DNA of 64,000 nucleotides from Acinetobacter bouvetii (GTDB lineage: Bacteria; Pseudomonadota; Gammaproteobacteria; Pseudomonadales; Moraxellaceae). The position numbers were made by a program, and so were the translations under genes. The notes under the pieces were generated by a model. It saw nothing but the letters and a program-made list of their open reading frames with translations, was not told the origin of the DNA and made no database searches. Where the stretch lies: assembly GCF_902753875.1 (NCBI RefSeq), contig NZ_CADDTS010000022.1, positions 124,001-188,000 of the forward strand, in the 5' to 3' direction. This document shows positions 9,322 to 17,585 of this stretch, in pieces (the first letter of the stretch is position 1; each line of letters starts with the position of its first letter).

Positions 9322-9594
9322 ATGAATAAATCAGAATTAATCGATGCAATTGCAGAGAAAGGGGGATTGTCTAAGACTGATGCAGGTAAAGCCTTAGATG
9401 CAACAATTGCTTCAATTACTGAAGCACTTAAATCTGGTGATACTGTTACACTTGTTGGTTTTGGTACATTCAACGTTAAAGAACGTGCGGCTCGTACAGG
9501 TCGTAACCCACAAACTGGCGCAGCTTTAGAAATTAAAGCAAGCAAAGTACCAAGCTTCAAAGCAGGTAAAGGTTTAAAAGATTCTGTAGCTTAA
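9322..9594 (+). CDS. hupB: DNA-binding protein HU-beta
   Basis: A 90-residue histone-like protein that bends and compacts DNA. The whole family pattern is present: [13 protein letters not shown] at the start, the [20 protein letters not shown] strand-turn segment, and the DNA-arm proline in RNPQTG. AGAGGACG is the ribosome site. A strong terminator follows immediately, so it is a single-gene unit, followed by ppiD as in many proteobacteria (where lon-hupB-ppiD is common; lon is not adjacent here). Confidence 0.96.
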   Translation: MNKSELIDAIAEKGGLSKTDAGKALDATIASITEALKSGDTVTLVGFGTFNVKERAARTGRNPQTGAALEIKASKVPSFKAGKGLKDSVA

Positions 9595-9612
9595 TCTTTT
9601 TTAAATCCGATA

Positions 9613-9639
9613 AACGCGCCCTTAAAGGCGCGTTTTTTT
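9613..9639 (+). terminator. Terminator of hupB
   Basis: AACGCGCC (9613-9620) pairs with GGCGCGTT (9627-9634) around a 6-base loop, followed by TTTTT. Strong rho-independent terminator 15-20 bases after the hupB stop. Confidence 0.92.
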
Positions 9640-9727
9640 ATTAAAAATCCCGATTTACAGTTGGAACACATTCATTCGTAGTGGGTTTTCGGGTAAAATC
9701 CCCCAGAAATAAAATATTGGAATACTT

Positions 9728-11596
9728 ATGGAATCTTTTCGTAAAGTTATTAAGGGTTGGTTGGGCAAAGCATTGCTCATTTTGTTTTTAACCCCTTTAG
9801 CACTTGTAGGTATTGAAGGATATTTTAGTGGTGGGAAGTCAGAAGACACGGCAAAAGTTGTCAATGGCCAAGATATTTCTAAAAAAGAATTAGAAACGCT
9901 GACCAAAACATTTAAAGAACAATACCTAGCTTATGCCAATGGTGATGAAACTTTATTAAATCAATCTTTTATTGAAAATAAAGCGATGGAGAGCCTGATT
10001 GCCCGGACCTTGCTGTTACAGCAAGCGGAAAAATTGGGTGTTTCGTTGAGTGATTCTCAAATTGAGCAGATGATTGCTCAACAGCCAAGCTTCCAGGAAA
10101 ATGGTAAATTTTCTGAAAACCTGTATTCAAATTATTTACGTTCAGTGGGCATGACCAGTCAGGCTTTAATCGCCAATTTGCGTAAAGACCATGCTTTAAA
10201 AATGTTAACTTCAACATTTATAGATTATGCATTGGTCAGCAAGCTGGATATTGAGCAAATTGCCAATCTGCAAACTGAACAGCGTACTTTGCATTTGGCG
10301 AGTATCAAGCTGGACGAATACAAGAAAAATATTAATGTAACACCTCAAGAAATTGCTGCTTATTACAACAAGCATCCAAATTCATTTAAGCAAGTGGCCA
10401 GTGTTGATGTTGATTATGTGGTGTTAACGCCAGCCAATGTTGTACCGACAAATACACAAGTTTCAGATGCTGAATTACAGCAAGCTTATGCTACCTTTGT
10501 GGATGCTCAAAAGAAAAATGCCAAGCCTGTAGTCAAGCATATTCTGATTACTGCAGATACACGTTCTGATGCTGAAGCTAAAAAGTTGGCCGATGATGTT
10601 GCTGCAAAAATTAAAGCAGGACTGAGTTTTACTCAGGCTGCAGCACAATATTCAGATGATACAGAGTCGAAAAGTAAAGGCGGTTTGATTGATGCCTATG
10701 CCAAAGGTGTGTTTGGTGATTCATTTGACCAAGCTGTTGCGGCATTAAAACCTACTGAGGTTTCAGCGCCAATTAAAACCCAATATGGCTATCATTTAAT
10801 TGAAACTGAAGGTGCTTCTGTAAAATTACCTTCTTTTGAAACTGAAAAACCACGTTTAATGGCAGAGTTGCAAAAGAATAAAGCTTCTAATGCTTTTTCA
10901 GATAAAGTTAATGCTCTGAATGAATTGGTGGTGGGTAGTGATGCACTGGATGTAGTTTCTCAGGAAGTGAAAGGTGTGTCAGTTCAGGCAGTCAAAGGCA
11001 TGACATTGTCTACACAGCACCCTGTACTGAGTGATGCAAACGTTAAAGTTAAACTGTTTAATGATGACGTGAAAAATGGCGACCGCAATGCTTCAAGCAG
11101 CATTCAAATGGCCAATGGCAATACGGTTTGGGTAAAAGTACGTAACTATCATGCAGCTGGTGTGCAAACTCTTGCTGAAGCGACACCTCGTGTGAAAGTA
11201 AAACTGACTGAACAGAAAGCTATTGATGCTGCGAAAGCTAAAATTCAAACAGCACTGAATAACTTTAAATCACAACCTGCTGCAGCTGTTGTGGCCCAAA
11301 GTAAAATCGCTTTTGAACAAGCAGGTGTCTTCGCTCGTTCACAAGGTTTAAAACGTGAAGTTGAACGAGCAGCATTCAGTGTGCCAGCACCGAAAGCAGG
11401 AATGTGGTCAGTAACAACTGCGTCATTGCCAAATGAGTTGGTGGTTGTGGCTGTATCGAATGTGAATAAGACCACTTCAAGTGCCTTGACCAATGAGCAA
11501 TTGGGTGAATTGTCCAAATTGTATCAACAGCTTCGTGGTCAGCAGGAATTGGATGATTACACTCAATACCTCAAAGCACATGCCAAAATTAAATAA
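9728..11596 (+). CDS. ppiD: Periplasmic folding chaperone PpiD
   Basis: A 622-residue inner-membrane-anchored periplasmic chaperone that meets proteins leaving the Sec translocon. A single helix at about residues 16-34 (KALLILFLTPLALVGIEGYF) anchors it; a SurA-type chaperone region follows at 40-200. One parvulin domain lies at about 260-362 (VKHILITADTR to YGYHLIETEG). A long C-terminal chaperone segment completes it. In E. coli the parvulin domain of PpiD is catalytically inactive; activity here cannot be judged. Confidence 0.93.
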   Translation: MESFRKVIKGWLGKALLILFLTPLALVGIEGYFSGGKSEDTAKVVNGQDISKKELETLTKTFKEQYLAYANGDETLLNQSFIENKAMESLIARTLLLQQAEKLGVSLSDSQIEQMIAQQPSFQENGKFSENLYSNYLRSVGMTSQALIANLRKDHALKMLTSTFIDYALVSKLDIEQIANLQTEQRTLHLASIKLDEYKKNINVTPQEIAAYYNKHPNSFKQVASVDVDYVVLTPANVVPTNTQVSDAELQQAYATFVDAQKKNAKPVVKHILITADTRSDAEAKKLADDVAAKIKAGLSFTQAAAQYSDDTESKSKGGLIDAYAKGVFGDSFDQAVAALKPTEVSAPIKTQYGYHLIETEGASVKLPSFETEKPRLMAELQKNKASNAFSDKVNALNELVVGSDALDVVSQEVKGVSVQAVKGMTLSTQHPVLSDANVKVKLFNDDVKNGDRNASSSIQMANGNTVWVKVRNYHAAGVQTLAEATPRVKVKLTEQKAIDAAKAKIQTALNNFKSQPAAAVVAQSKIAFEQAGVFARSQGLKREVERAAFSVPAPKAGMWSVTTASLPNELVVVAVSNVNKTTSSALTNEQLGELSKLYQQLRGQQELDDYTQYLKAHAKIK

Positions 11597-11614
11597 GTTC
11601 CTTTGAAATAAAAA

Positions 11615-11640
11615 AACCTGCATTAATGCAGGTTTTTTTA
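11615..11640. terminator. Bidirectional terminator between ppiD and the DUF2797 gene
   Basis: AACCTGCAT and ATGCAGGTT form a perfect stem with a 2-base centre, flanked by A-run and T-run. It serves the convergent genes on both sides. Confidence 0.88.
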
Positions 11641-11656
11641 TGAGCGGGATGAAGTT

Positions 11657-12529
11657 TTATTCGGCACGGATTTTTAATTCATAACCTGAATATTTACGAA
11701 TATTAATTACACCGGTATCCAAGATCAGATATTGTCCTTTAATTCCGAATAATTTGCCGCGAATAATCGGTGTCTTGTCCAGATTATGAGACTTGATTTT
11801 CTCCGGATATTGCTCGACCGGATAAACAAATTCGCGTGGACGTTCATCTTCCAGAACTTCAATGCTTTCATTAAATTCAAGATTCTGACTAAATTCGTCA
11901 CGAATGGTTTGAATTTTAGGTGCAAACTCTTCAATGAGTTGTTCGCGTACTTCAATTAAATCTAGTGGTTCAGCTTCACCTTTCAGTAGCTTGCGCCAAT
12001 CGGTTTTGTCTGCCACCTGTGTTCCAAACATAATTTCAAGCTGACCCGATAGGCGACGGGAACCGACTTTCATAATTGGTAGGGCTTGGGTCGCGCCTTG
12101 GTCGAGCCAGCGGGTTGGCATCTGACCAAGACGAGTAATGCCAACTTTTAAGGCACTGGAATTGGCCAGATAGACAATATGTGGCTGGAAGCAGACTTCA
12201 TGGGCAAAGCTGTCTTCACGGCAAGTACCGAGGTGATAATGACAGGTCTCAGGTTTCATAATACACATGTCACATGATGCCTTGGTTTTAAAGCATTTAA
12301 AGCAATGACCTTGGGAAAAAGATTTATTGGTTTTGCTACCACAAGACACACAATAAATATTGCCGGTCCATTCAATTTCAATTTCTTGACCTAAACTGAA
12401 CGGAAGACTAATTTCTGAACGATCCAGTACAAATTTATATTCAACATTTGCCTTGTGTGTATGTTGATCAGTTACACTAAGGTCCTTAAGACCTGCATGC
12501 ATTTTATGGCAAATGCCTTGTAGTTCCAT
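11657..12529 (-). CDS. DUF2797-type cysteine-rich protein
   Basis: A 290-residue protein of unknown function that I place in the DUF2797 family. The N-terminal half has at least nine cysteines in paired spacing (YCVSCGSK, HCFKCFK, CDMC, then CHYHLGTC), pointing to zinc binding. The segment IVYLANSSALKVGITR followed by WLDQGA resembles the core of a GIY-YIG nuclease fold. A third part (about 230-290) ends in IRGKLFGIKGQYLI. Nuclease activity is not established. Divergent from the next gene, with 33 bases between starts. Confidence 0.72.
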   Translation of the reverse strand: MELQGICHKMHAGLKDLSVTDQHTHKANVEYKFVLDRSEISLPFSLGQEIEIEWTGNIYCVSCGSKTNKSFSQGHCFKCFKTKASCDMCIMKPETCHYHLGTCREDSFAHEVCFQPHIVYLANSSALKVGITRLGQMPTRWLDQGATQALPIMKVGSRRLSGQLEIMFGTQVADKTDWRKLLKGEAEPLDLIEVREQLIEEFAPKIQTIRDEFSQNLEFNESIEVLEDERPREFVYPVEQYPEKIKSHNLDKTPIIRGKLFGIKGQYLILDTGVINIRKYSGYELKIRAE

Positions 12530-12562
12530 ACAAATACTCTCTTAAATAATAAGGATGCAGTT

Positions 12563-13033
12563 ATGGCTGAGCAAAATGTCATCACTTCAATGCTAGACGA
12601 TTTATCTAAAGAACAGCCTATTCAAACTGCATTATGTATTGGCCAGAATCTTGCTCAATACGATAACAATCAATCAATTCAATGGCACTATTTTAACGTA
12701 ACTGAGTTTTTAAATCTGCCTTTTACCCAGCGATATGATTTGGGTTTTGTGCTATTGGACTCGGCAGAGCTTAGCTCGCTTTCAGATGTTGAAAAGTCTC
12801 AGCTGCTGGTGAAACTGCGTGACCTGATGGCAAAACGGATTGTAGTGGTGAGTCAATTACGGGATGAAAAATTAATGCGCGCATTGGGTTTTACCCAGCT
12901 CATTGATAAAACCCTGCATGATAGTGATTTTGCCTTGTGGCAATTCAATATTTTAACCTACAAACATGTGCCGGACTGGTTCAATTCCAAGTTTTGGGCT
13001 AACCCTGAAAACTGGGATAAATTTCGCTGGTAA
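12563..13033 (+). CDS. Conserved protein, possibly DUF6231
   Basis: A 156-residue protein without a signal peptide or membrane segment. It alternates helices and strands (ALCIGQNLAQ, YDLGFVLLDSAEL, KRIVVVSQLRD) like half of a Rossmann-type fold and ends in an aromatic tail (FNSKFWANPENWDKFRW). AAGGA precedes the ATG. I recall proteins of this pattern in Acinetobacter and Pseudomonas under DUF6231, but cannot verify it. No function can be assigned. Confidence 0.65.
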   Translation: MAEQNVITSMLDDLSKEQPIQTALCIGQNLAQYDNNQSIQWHYFNVTEFLNLPFTQRYDLGFVLLDSAELSSLSDVEKSQLLVKLRDLMAKRIVVVSQLRDEKLMRALGFTQLIDKTLHDSDFALWQFNILTYKHVPDWFNSKFWANPENWDKFRW

Positions 13034-13137
13034 GAAGGAAAACACCATTTTAAGTCTTGCAAATCTTAACAATTTGTTTGGCTGAATTGCTTAGAAAGCA
13101 TCGTATGCTTTTATTGGGTCGATAAAAGGATAATACA

Positions 13138-13776
13138 ATGACTAATTTGAGCAATATTGTGGAAATACTCGCGAAACAAGCTTTAGGCGGACAGCAACAG
13201 CAATCACAATCCGGCGGTTTGGGTGATATTTTAGGTTCGGTGCTTGGGCAAATGGGTGGCAGTAATCCTCAACAGTCGCAACAAAATTCACCAACCCAAC
13301 AAGGTGGACTTGGTGGAATTTTAGGATCGGTACTGAGTCAGTTGGGTGGTGCAGGGCAGACTCAGCAATCCCAACCCAAAAGTAATGCAGCTGCCAGTGG
13401 CACCAAAACTTTATTAATAGCAGTATTGCCCTTGATCTTGGCCTGGATTCAAAAGCAAGGCGGGATTCAGGGTGCACTGGATAAATTAAAAGGCACGGGA
13501 CTCAGTAGCCAGGTGGATGATTGGGTCTCTACAGGCCCAGGTGAAAATGCCAGTGTTAATCAGCAACAAGTTCAAGGCTTGTTTGATGATCAGGACGTCG
13601 AACAGGTGGCACAAGAAGCTCAAGTACCGAAACAGGATATATACAGTGCCATTTCTACGGTATTGCCACAAATTATTGATTCACTCACCCCGCAAGGTGA
13701 GCAAACCAATAAACAGGAAGCCAATGCTGATATCCAACAAGTGATGAATCTGGTTTCAGGTTTTTTGAAACGTTAA
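13138..13776 (+). CDS. YidB-family (DUF937) protein with Gln/Gly repeats
   Basis: A 212-residue protein of the YidB/DUF937 family, whose function is unknown. The N-terminal 85 residues are rich in Gln, Gly and Ser and contain two near-identical units, GGLGDILGSVLGQMGG and GGLGGILGSVLSQLGG, about 30 residues apart. A hydrophobic helix follows (LLIAVLPLILAWIQ), then the conserved YidB core ending in LPQIIDSLTPQG. AAGGA lies upstream of the ATG. Not co-directional with its downstream neighbours. Confidence 0.85.
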   Translation: MTNLSNIVEILAKQALGGQQQQSQSGGLGDILGSVLGQMGGSNPQQSQQNSPTQQGGLGGILGSVLSQLGGAGQTQQSQPKSNAAASGTKTLLIAVLPLILAWIQKQGGIQGALDKLKGTGLSSQVDDWVSTGPGENASVNQQQVQGLFDDQDVEQVAQEAQVPKQDIYSAISTVLPQIIDSLTPQGEQTNKQEANADIQQVMNLVSGFLKR

Positions 13777-13797
13777 GGCTAATATTCTTATGTGAAA

Positions 13798-13828
13798 GCC
13801 AGTTGAGTTTGTGACTTAACTGGTTTTT
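13798..13828 (+). terminator. Terminator of the YidB-family gene
   Basis: CCAGTTGAGT pairs with ACTTAACTGG (one G-T wobble) around a 5-base loop and is followed by TTTTTTT. Confidence 0.88.
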
Positions 13829-13867
13829 TTGTGCCTATATTGATTTATATATATATGGCTGATCATA

Positions 13868-14497
13868 TTACTGCGGATTTTCCATACTAAATAAAGTATT
13901 AGATTTGGAAATTTTTTTAGCAATATAGTGGGATTTTTTTAGCCGAATTAAAATAATCTGTGATTGAAATTCAAGTTCACCAAATTCCGGTTCGACCTGC
14001 ACATAATGTAATTGCCCAAAACTGTCCCGAACACGTGCTTGCGCAGAAAATCCAGGTCGGGCATTGCCGCTGGAAATTGTGGCCAAACGTCCGAGTAAAT
14101 TGATTTGTTGTTTGGTTTGCGTCGGTTTAATCACCTGATCTAGACAGTGAATCATAAACACGGTGAAAAAAATCGCAATGATCAATGCAGGGATAATTAA
14201 ATAATAAGCAGGAAGAAATTGTTGTTGTTTGGCAAAAACACAAAGTTGTAAAAAATAGCCTGAAAAACTGAAGTTCATCAGTAAAAACACCACAATCAGT
14301 GTTTTGGAAAATTTGACATTCAGCAAAGGCGATTCAGTTAGACGTTTTGGAGAAAGACCTTTTAGAAACTGTGTCGGGCGTATATTAAAATAATAGCCAA
14401 TGGTTTCTACCATGCTGAGTAAAACCAAAGCCAATAAACTTAAATGAAAAGGGATTAAGTTATAGTCTTGTAAAAACTCAAGCATGGTAAATTCCAT
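13868..14497 (-). CDS. YqiJ-like inner-membrane protein with OB-fold domain
   Basis: A 209-residue protein resembling E. coli YqiJ. Three hydrophobic segments lie at about residues 15-38, 65-90 and 97-122. The C-terminal part (LGRLATISSGNARPGFSAQARVRD and FGQLHYVQVEP) is the NfeD/OB-fold-like domain. YqiJ genes usually neighbour a flotillin gene (yqiK); none is here, and instead it follows the Rieske and kinase genes on the same strand with 5 bases between. Function unknown, possibly membrane-domain organisation. Confidence 0.75.
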   Translation of the reverse strand: MEFTMLEFLQDYNLIPFHLSLLALVLLSMVETIGYYFNIRPTQFLKGLSPKRLTESPLLNVKFSKTLIVVFLLMNFSFSGYFLQLCVFAKQQQFLPAYYLIIPALIIAIFFTVFMIHCLDQVIKPTQTKQQINLLGRLATISSGNARPGFSAQARVRDSFGQLHYVQVEPEFGELEFQSQIILIRLKKSHYIAKKISKSNTLFSMENPQ

Positions 14498-14502
14498 TTG
14501 GT

Positions 14503-14829
14503 TTATTCTTCTTTCAGGTAAATTCCACCATCAGAATGCACATTAATTTCTACTTTTTCAAGTGATTGCCCTAGGCAGGGGCCAGATATACATTCACCAG
14601 TTTCTACTAGAAACAGCGCGCCATGCGTTGAGCATTCAATATATTCCTGATCACGATCCAGAAACTGGTTTTCCAAAAATTCCAGCTCAACCTGCAAATG
14701 CGGGCATAGATTTTGATAAGCATAGAATGAACCATCGCGCTGGGTAATGAAAATGGTGTCACCATCCGGCGTTTCATATGAACGTGCTTCACGTTCAGGA
14801 ATCTCTTCCGTCATGGCAATCTTGATCAT
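14503..14829 (-). CDS. Rieske [2Fe-2S] protein
   Basis: A 108-residue small Rieske ferredoxin. The two cluster motifs are CPHLQ (in QNLCPHLQVELE) and ECSTHGALF, giving two Cys and two His ligands. It resembles the free ferredoxin components of dioxygenases, but no oxygenase gene is near. The ATG giving MIKIAMTEEI overlaps the kinase stop as TAATG, which implies translational coupling. An alternative ATG nine bases earlier would add three residues. Confidence 0.88.
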   Translation of the reverse strand: MIKIAMTEEIPEREARSYETPDGDTIFITQRDGSFYAYQNLCPHLQVELEFLENQFLDRDQEYIECSTHGALFLVETGECISGPCLGQSLEKVEINVHSDGGIYLKEE

Positions 14830-15833
14830 TATGCACATTCCTTTTGGAAGTTATTAAATAATTCTGCGTAATGTTCTACACTCAAGCGAGGGCCAAACTG
14901 TGAAACCACTTCACTTGAAATCAGGATTGACAGTTCAGCAGCCAATTTAAGGCTTAAACCAGCATTTAGTGCATATAAGAACGCACCGGCAAAGGCATCA
15001 CCGGCACCATTGGCATCTACCGCAGTCACTTTACGACCTGGTACTTTCAGGGTTTGCTCAGAATCGGAAATTAATGCACCTTCGGCTGATAATGTAATGA
15101 CAGTGTATTTGCTTTTTAATTGCAATTTAGCCAATGCTGCTTCAATTGAATCAGTTTCTGTATACATTAAAGCTTCATGATAATTACAAAGCAATAGGTC
15201 AACGCCATCATCTAATAGCTCATCCAGACCTTGACGTGCGTATTGCACCATAGCTGGATCAGAAAGGGTTAAAGCAATTTTGACGCCATGTGCTTTGGCA
15301 ATTTCACGTGCCTGTTTTACTGCTTGTCGCGCAGAATCGCTGGTAGATAAATAACCTTCAATATAAAGCCATTTAGCTGTTTTTAAGGGCTCAAAATTAA
15401 TTTGTGTTTCACTGAGTTCAGCGGTAATGCCAAGGTAAGTATGCATGGTACGTTCAGAATCGGGGCTAACCAGTACCATACAGGTACCTGTGACACCTTC
15501 ACTGACAGATTGTTCAGCGGTTTGAATTCCGGCATCATTTAAACCGCTTAAGTAAATACGACCAAGCTCATCATTTCCTACACGGCATGCATAAAAGGCT
15601 TTGCTGCCCAGTGCACTGAAAGCAACGGTGGTATTAGCAGCAGATCCACCAGATGCTTGACCTTTGTATACTTGTGTTTCTTTTAAGTTATTATATAAAT
15701 TTGCTTGTGTTTCACCGTCAGTCAACTGCATAGTGCCTTTTTGCAAATTTTGTTGAATTAGGAAATCGTCAGAGACTTTAAATTCTTGGTCGATTAATGC
15801 ATTACCAATTGCAAAAAGATCAACAGTTGCCAT
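14829..15833 (-). CDS. PfkB-family carbohydrate/adenosine kinase
   Basis: A 334-residue ribokinase-family enzyme. The N-terminal substrate motif is SGGSAANTTVAFSALG, and the C-terminal signature is DANGAGDAFAGAF with catalytic Asp279; the usual DTxGAGD has Asn in place of x and Ala in place of Thr. Acinetobacter relatives are annotated as adenosine kinase; the substrate is not decided by sequence. GAAAGA precedes the ATG. First gene of a probable kinase-Rieske-YqiJ operon. Confidence 0.85.
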   Translation of the reverse strand: MATVDLFAIGNALIDQEFKVSDDFLIQQNLQKGTMQLTDGETQANLYNNLKETQVYKGQASGGSAANTTVAFSALGSKAFYACRVGNDELGRIYLSGLNDAGIQTAEQSVSEGVTGTCMVLVSPDSERTMHTYLGITAELSETQINFEPLKTAKWLYIEGYLSTSDSARQAVKQAREIAKAHGVKIALTLSDPAMVQYARQGLDELLDDGVDLLLCNYHEALMYTETDSIEAALAKLQLKSKYTVITLSAEGALISDSEQTLKVPGRKVTAVDANGAGDAFAGAFLYALNAGLSLKLAAELSILISSEVVSQFGPRLSVEHYAELFNNFQKECA

Positions 15834-15971
15834 GTCTTTCGTTCACATTTTAAATTAAAGCGCTAAGTTTACACCAATGCTCATGATTGCTGTAGATTGA
15901 TGAATAAAATTCAAGATGTGGCTGATTTTATTCGTTCAAAATGCACTATAGAAAAGGATTAGGAAAGTTAG

Positions 15972-16421
15972 ATGAATATCACGATTGCCAAAGCTGAAAA
16001 ATTACCTGAACAAATCAAGGAATTGGCCAAACAAGCTCGTAAAGAAGGCTTTCAGATTGTGGATCAATTGATTGAAGAGTATGAGAGTGGAAAAAACTGC
16101 TTTGATCAACCCGGTGAATTTCTGCTTTTTGTTTATGATGATGAGAAGTTGATTGCTTGCGGCGGTTTAAATCAGCAGTGGAATGAAAATGAAATTGATG
16201 TGCGTATTGGTCGTGTACGTCGTTTTTATGTATTACCGAAATATCGTAAGCATGGTGTAGGTAAGCAGTTGTTACAATATCTGGAAAAAAATGCCCGTGC
16301 CAATTTTTCTGCCCTTTGTTTGAATACGGACACTAAATCTGCAGCAAGTTTTTATCAAAAACAAAATTATGTATTTGTTGAAAATCATCCAAATTATAGC
16401 TATTTCAAATATCTGCTCTAG
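15972..16421 (+). CDS. GNAT-family N-acetyltransferase
   Basis: A 149-residue GNAT protein. The acetyl-CoA site is VRRFYVLPKYRKHGVGKQLL (motif A), followed by LNTDTKSAASFYQKQNYVFV (motif B). AGGAAAG precedes the ATG. It stands alone on the plus strand, divergent from the kinase operon. Substrate unknown. Confidence 0.9.
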   Translation: MNITIAKAEKLPEQIKELAKQARKEGFQIVDQLIEEYESGKNCFDQPGEFLLFVYDDEKLIACGGLNQQWNENEIDVRIGRVRRFYVLPKYRKHGVGKQLLQYLEKNARANFSALCLNTDTKSAASFYQKQNYVFVENHPNYSYFKYLL

Positions 16422-16439
16422 TTTTTATTTCTTTTCGTT

Positions 16440-16488
16440 CATGATGCTATGGCTTAGGCTCATCAGCATCATGCGCTATAGTCTTTTT
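16440..16488 (+). terminator. Hairpin and T-run after the GNAT gene
   Basis: CATGATGCT (16440-16448) pairs with AGCATCATG (16465-16473) around 16 bases; 10 bases later comes TTTTTTT. The distance to the T-run is larger than ideal. Confidence 0.55.
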
Positions 16489-16611
16489 TTAGTTTTGCAA
16501 TGTGTATGTGTGATTTTAGGTGCTGATTTTATTTGAATTTAGTGAATTTTTAATGTTGCGTTAAGAGATACGTTTGAAAATATCAGTCTAGATCTCTTCT
16601 GAGTCAGACTG

Positions 16612-17382
16612 ATGAATCAACAACTAAGTATTACAAACCATCTTTCTAAAGTGCCTCAAATCACAGCACTGTTCTGGATTACTAAAGTTTTTGCCACAAC
16701 CTTTGGTGAAACCGGTGGTGATGCGCTGTCTATGTCACTGAATTTAGGATATTTAGTCAGCACCTTTATTTTTGCTGCCCTATTTATCGCGATGCTGTTT
16801 TTTCAAATCCGTGCTAAAGCTTATCATCCGTATCTGTACTGGTTTACCATTATTGCCAGTACCACCGTAGGGACCACACTGGCCGATTTTGTCGATCGCT
16901 CATTGGGAATTGGTTACATAGGCGGAAGTAGTCTGTTGCTGGCTTTGGTGTGTTTGTCTTTATTCAGTTGGTATAAAGTTGAAGGCAGTATTTCACCACA
17001 TACAGTGAATTATCCACGTGCAGAAATTTTCTATTGGATCACCATTACTTTTTCTCAAACCCTGGGTACGGCTTTAGGTGACTGGTCAGCAGATACCATG
17101 GGGCTGGGATATAGTGGCGGAATTGTACTGTTCGTCGGGCTGATTTTATTGATTTTTCTTTTGTATCTATTTACTAATATTTCACGAACCTTGTTGTTCT
17201 GGAGTGCATTTGTCTTAACCCGTCCATTGGGTGCAGTTGTGGGAGATTTTCTGGACAAACCGATTGCCTCTGGCGGTCTGGATTTAAGCCGCTTCACAGC
17301 TTCAGCAGTGATTTTGATAGTGATTTTATTCTGTATTTATTTAAGCCATAAAATTCCTGAGAAACAGCTATTAAAGAGTTAA
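16612..17382 (+). CDS. COG4705-like membrane protein with four internal repeats
   Basis: A 256-residue inner-membrane protein with about eight hydrophobic segments. Four copies of one unit are visible at residues 21-47, 76-102, 140-167 and 196-222. Each starts with an aromatic pair (FW or YW), has a T-x-x-(L/V/F)-G core, then (G/A)D, an acidic residue and a Gly-rich end. This suggests a two-helix unit multiplied twice. I recall such proteins as COG4705, annotated only as predicted membrane proteins. The repeated acidic residues inside the membrane could bind a cation, which is inference. Confidence 0.72.
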   Translation: MNQQLSITNHLSKVPQITALFWITKVFATTFGETGGDALSMSLNLGYLVSTFIFAALFIAMLFFQIRAKAYHPYLYWFTIIASTTVGTTLADFVDRSLGIGYIGGSSLLLALVCLSLFSWYKVEGSISPHTVNYPRAEIFYWITITFSQTLGTALGDWSADTMGLGYSGGIVLFVGLILLIFLLYLFTNISRTLLFWSAFVLTRPLGAVVGDFLDKPIASGGLDLSRFTASAVILIVILFCIYLSHKIPEKQLLKS

Positions 17383-17405
17383 ATGTGTTTTTTATCTTCA
17401 ATTTA

Positions 17406-17436
17406 AAAGATAGCAATTCGTTGCTATCTTTTTTTG
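17406..17436 (+). terminator. Strong terminator with TTCG loop
   Basis: AAAGATAGCAA (17406-17416) pairs perfectly with TTGCTATCTTT (17421-17431) around TTCG, followed by more T. It ends the COG4705-like gene. Confidence 0.94.
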
Positions 17437-17585
17437 CCTTGGATATCGTGCTGATTTTGCTCAATAAGAACCAAACATAAACTTGACTAAAATGCTTGGA
17501 AATTCCTCATTCTACAAATCCAAATACTTTAAGATTCAGGTATAATCTAAACCATCTTATAAATATGTATACGTGAGGAGATCAC

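Noticed and set aside
13180..13400. Repeated DNA in the YidB-like gene as a possible CRISPR or tandem array
   Set aside because: Only two imperfect copies, in frame, within a coding sequence; explained by a protein repeat.
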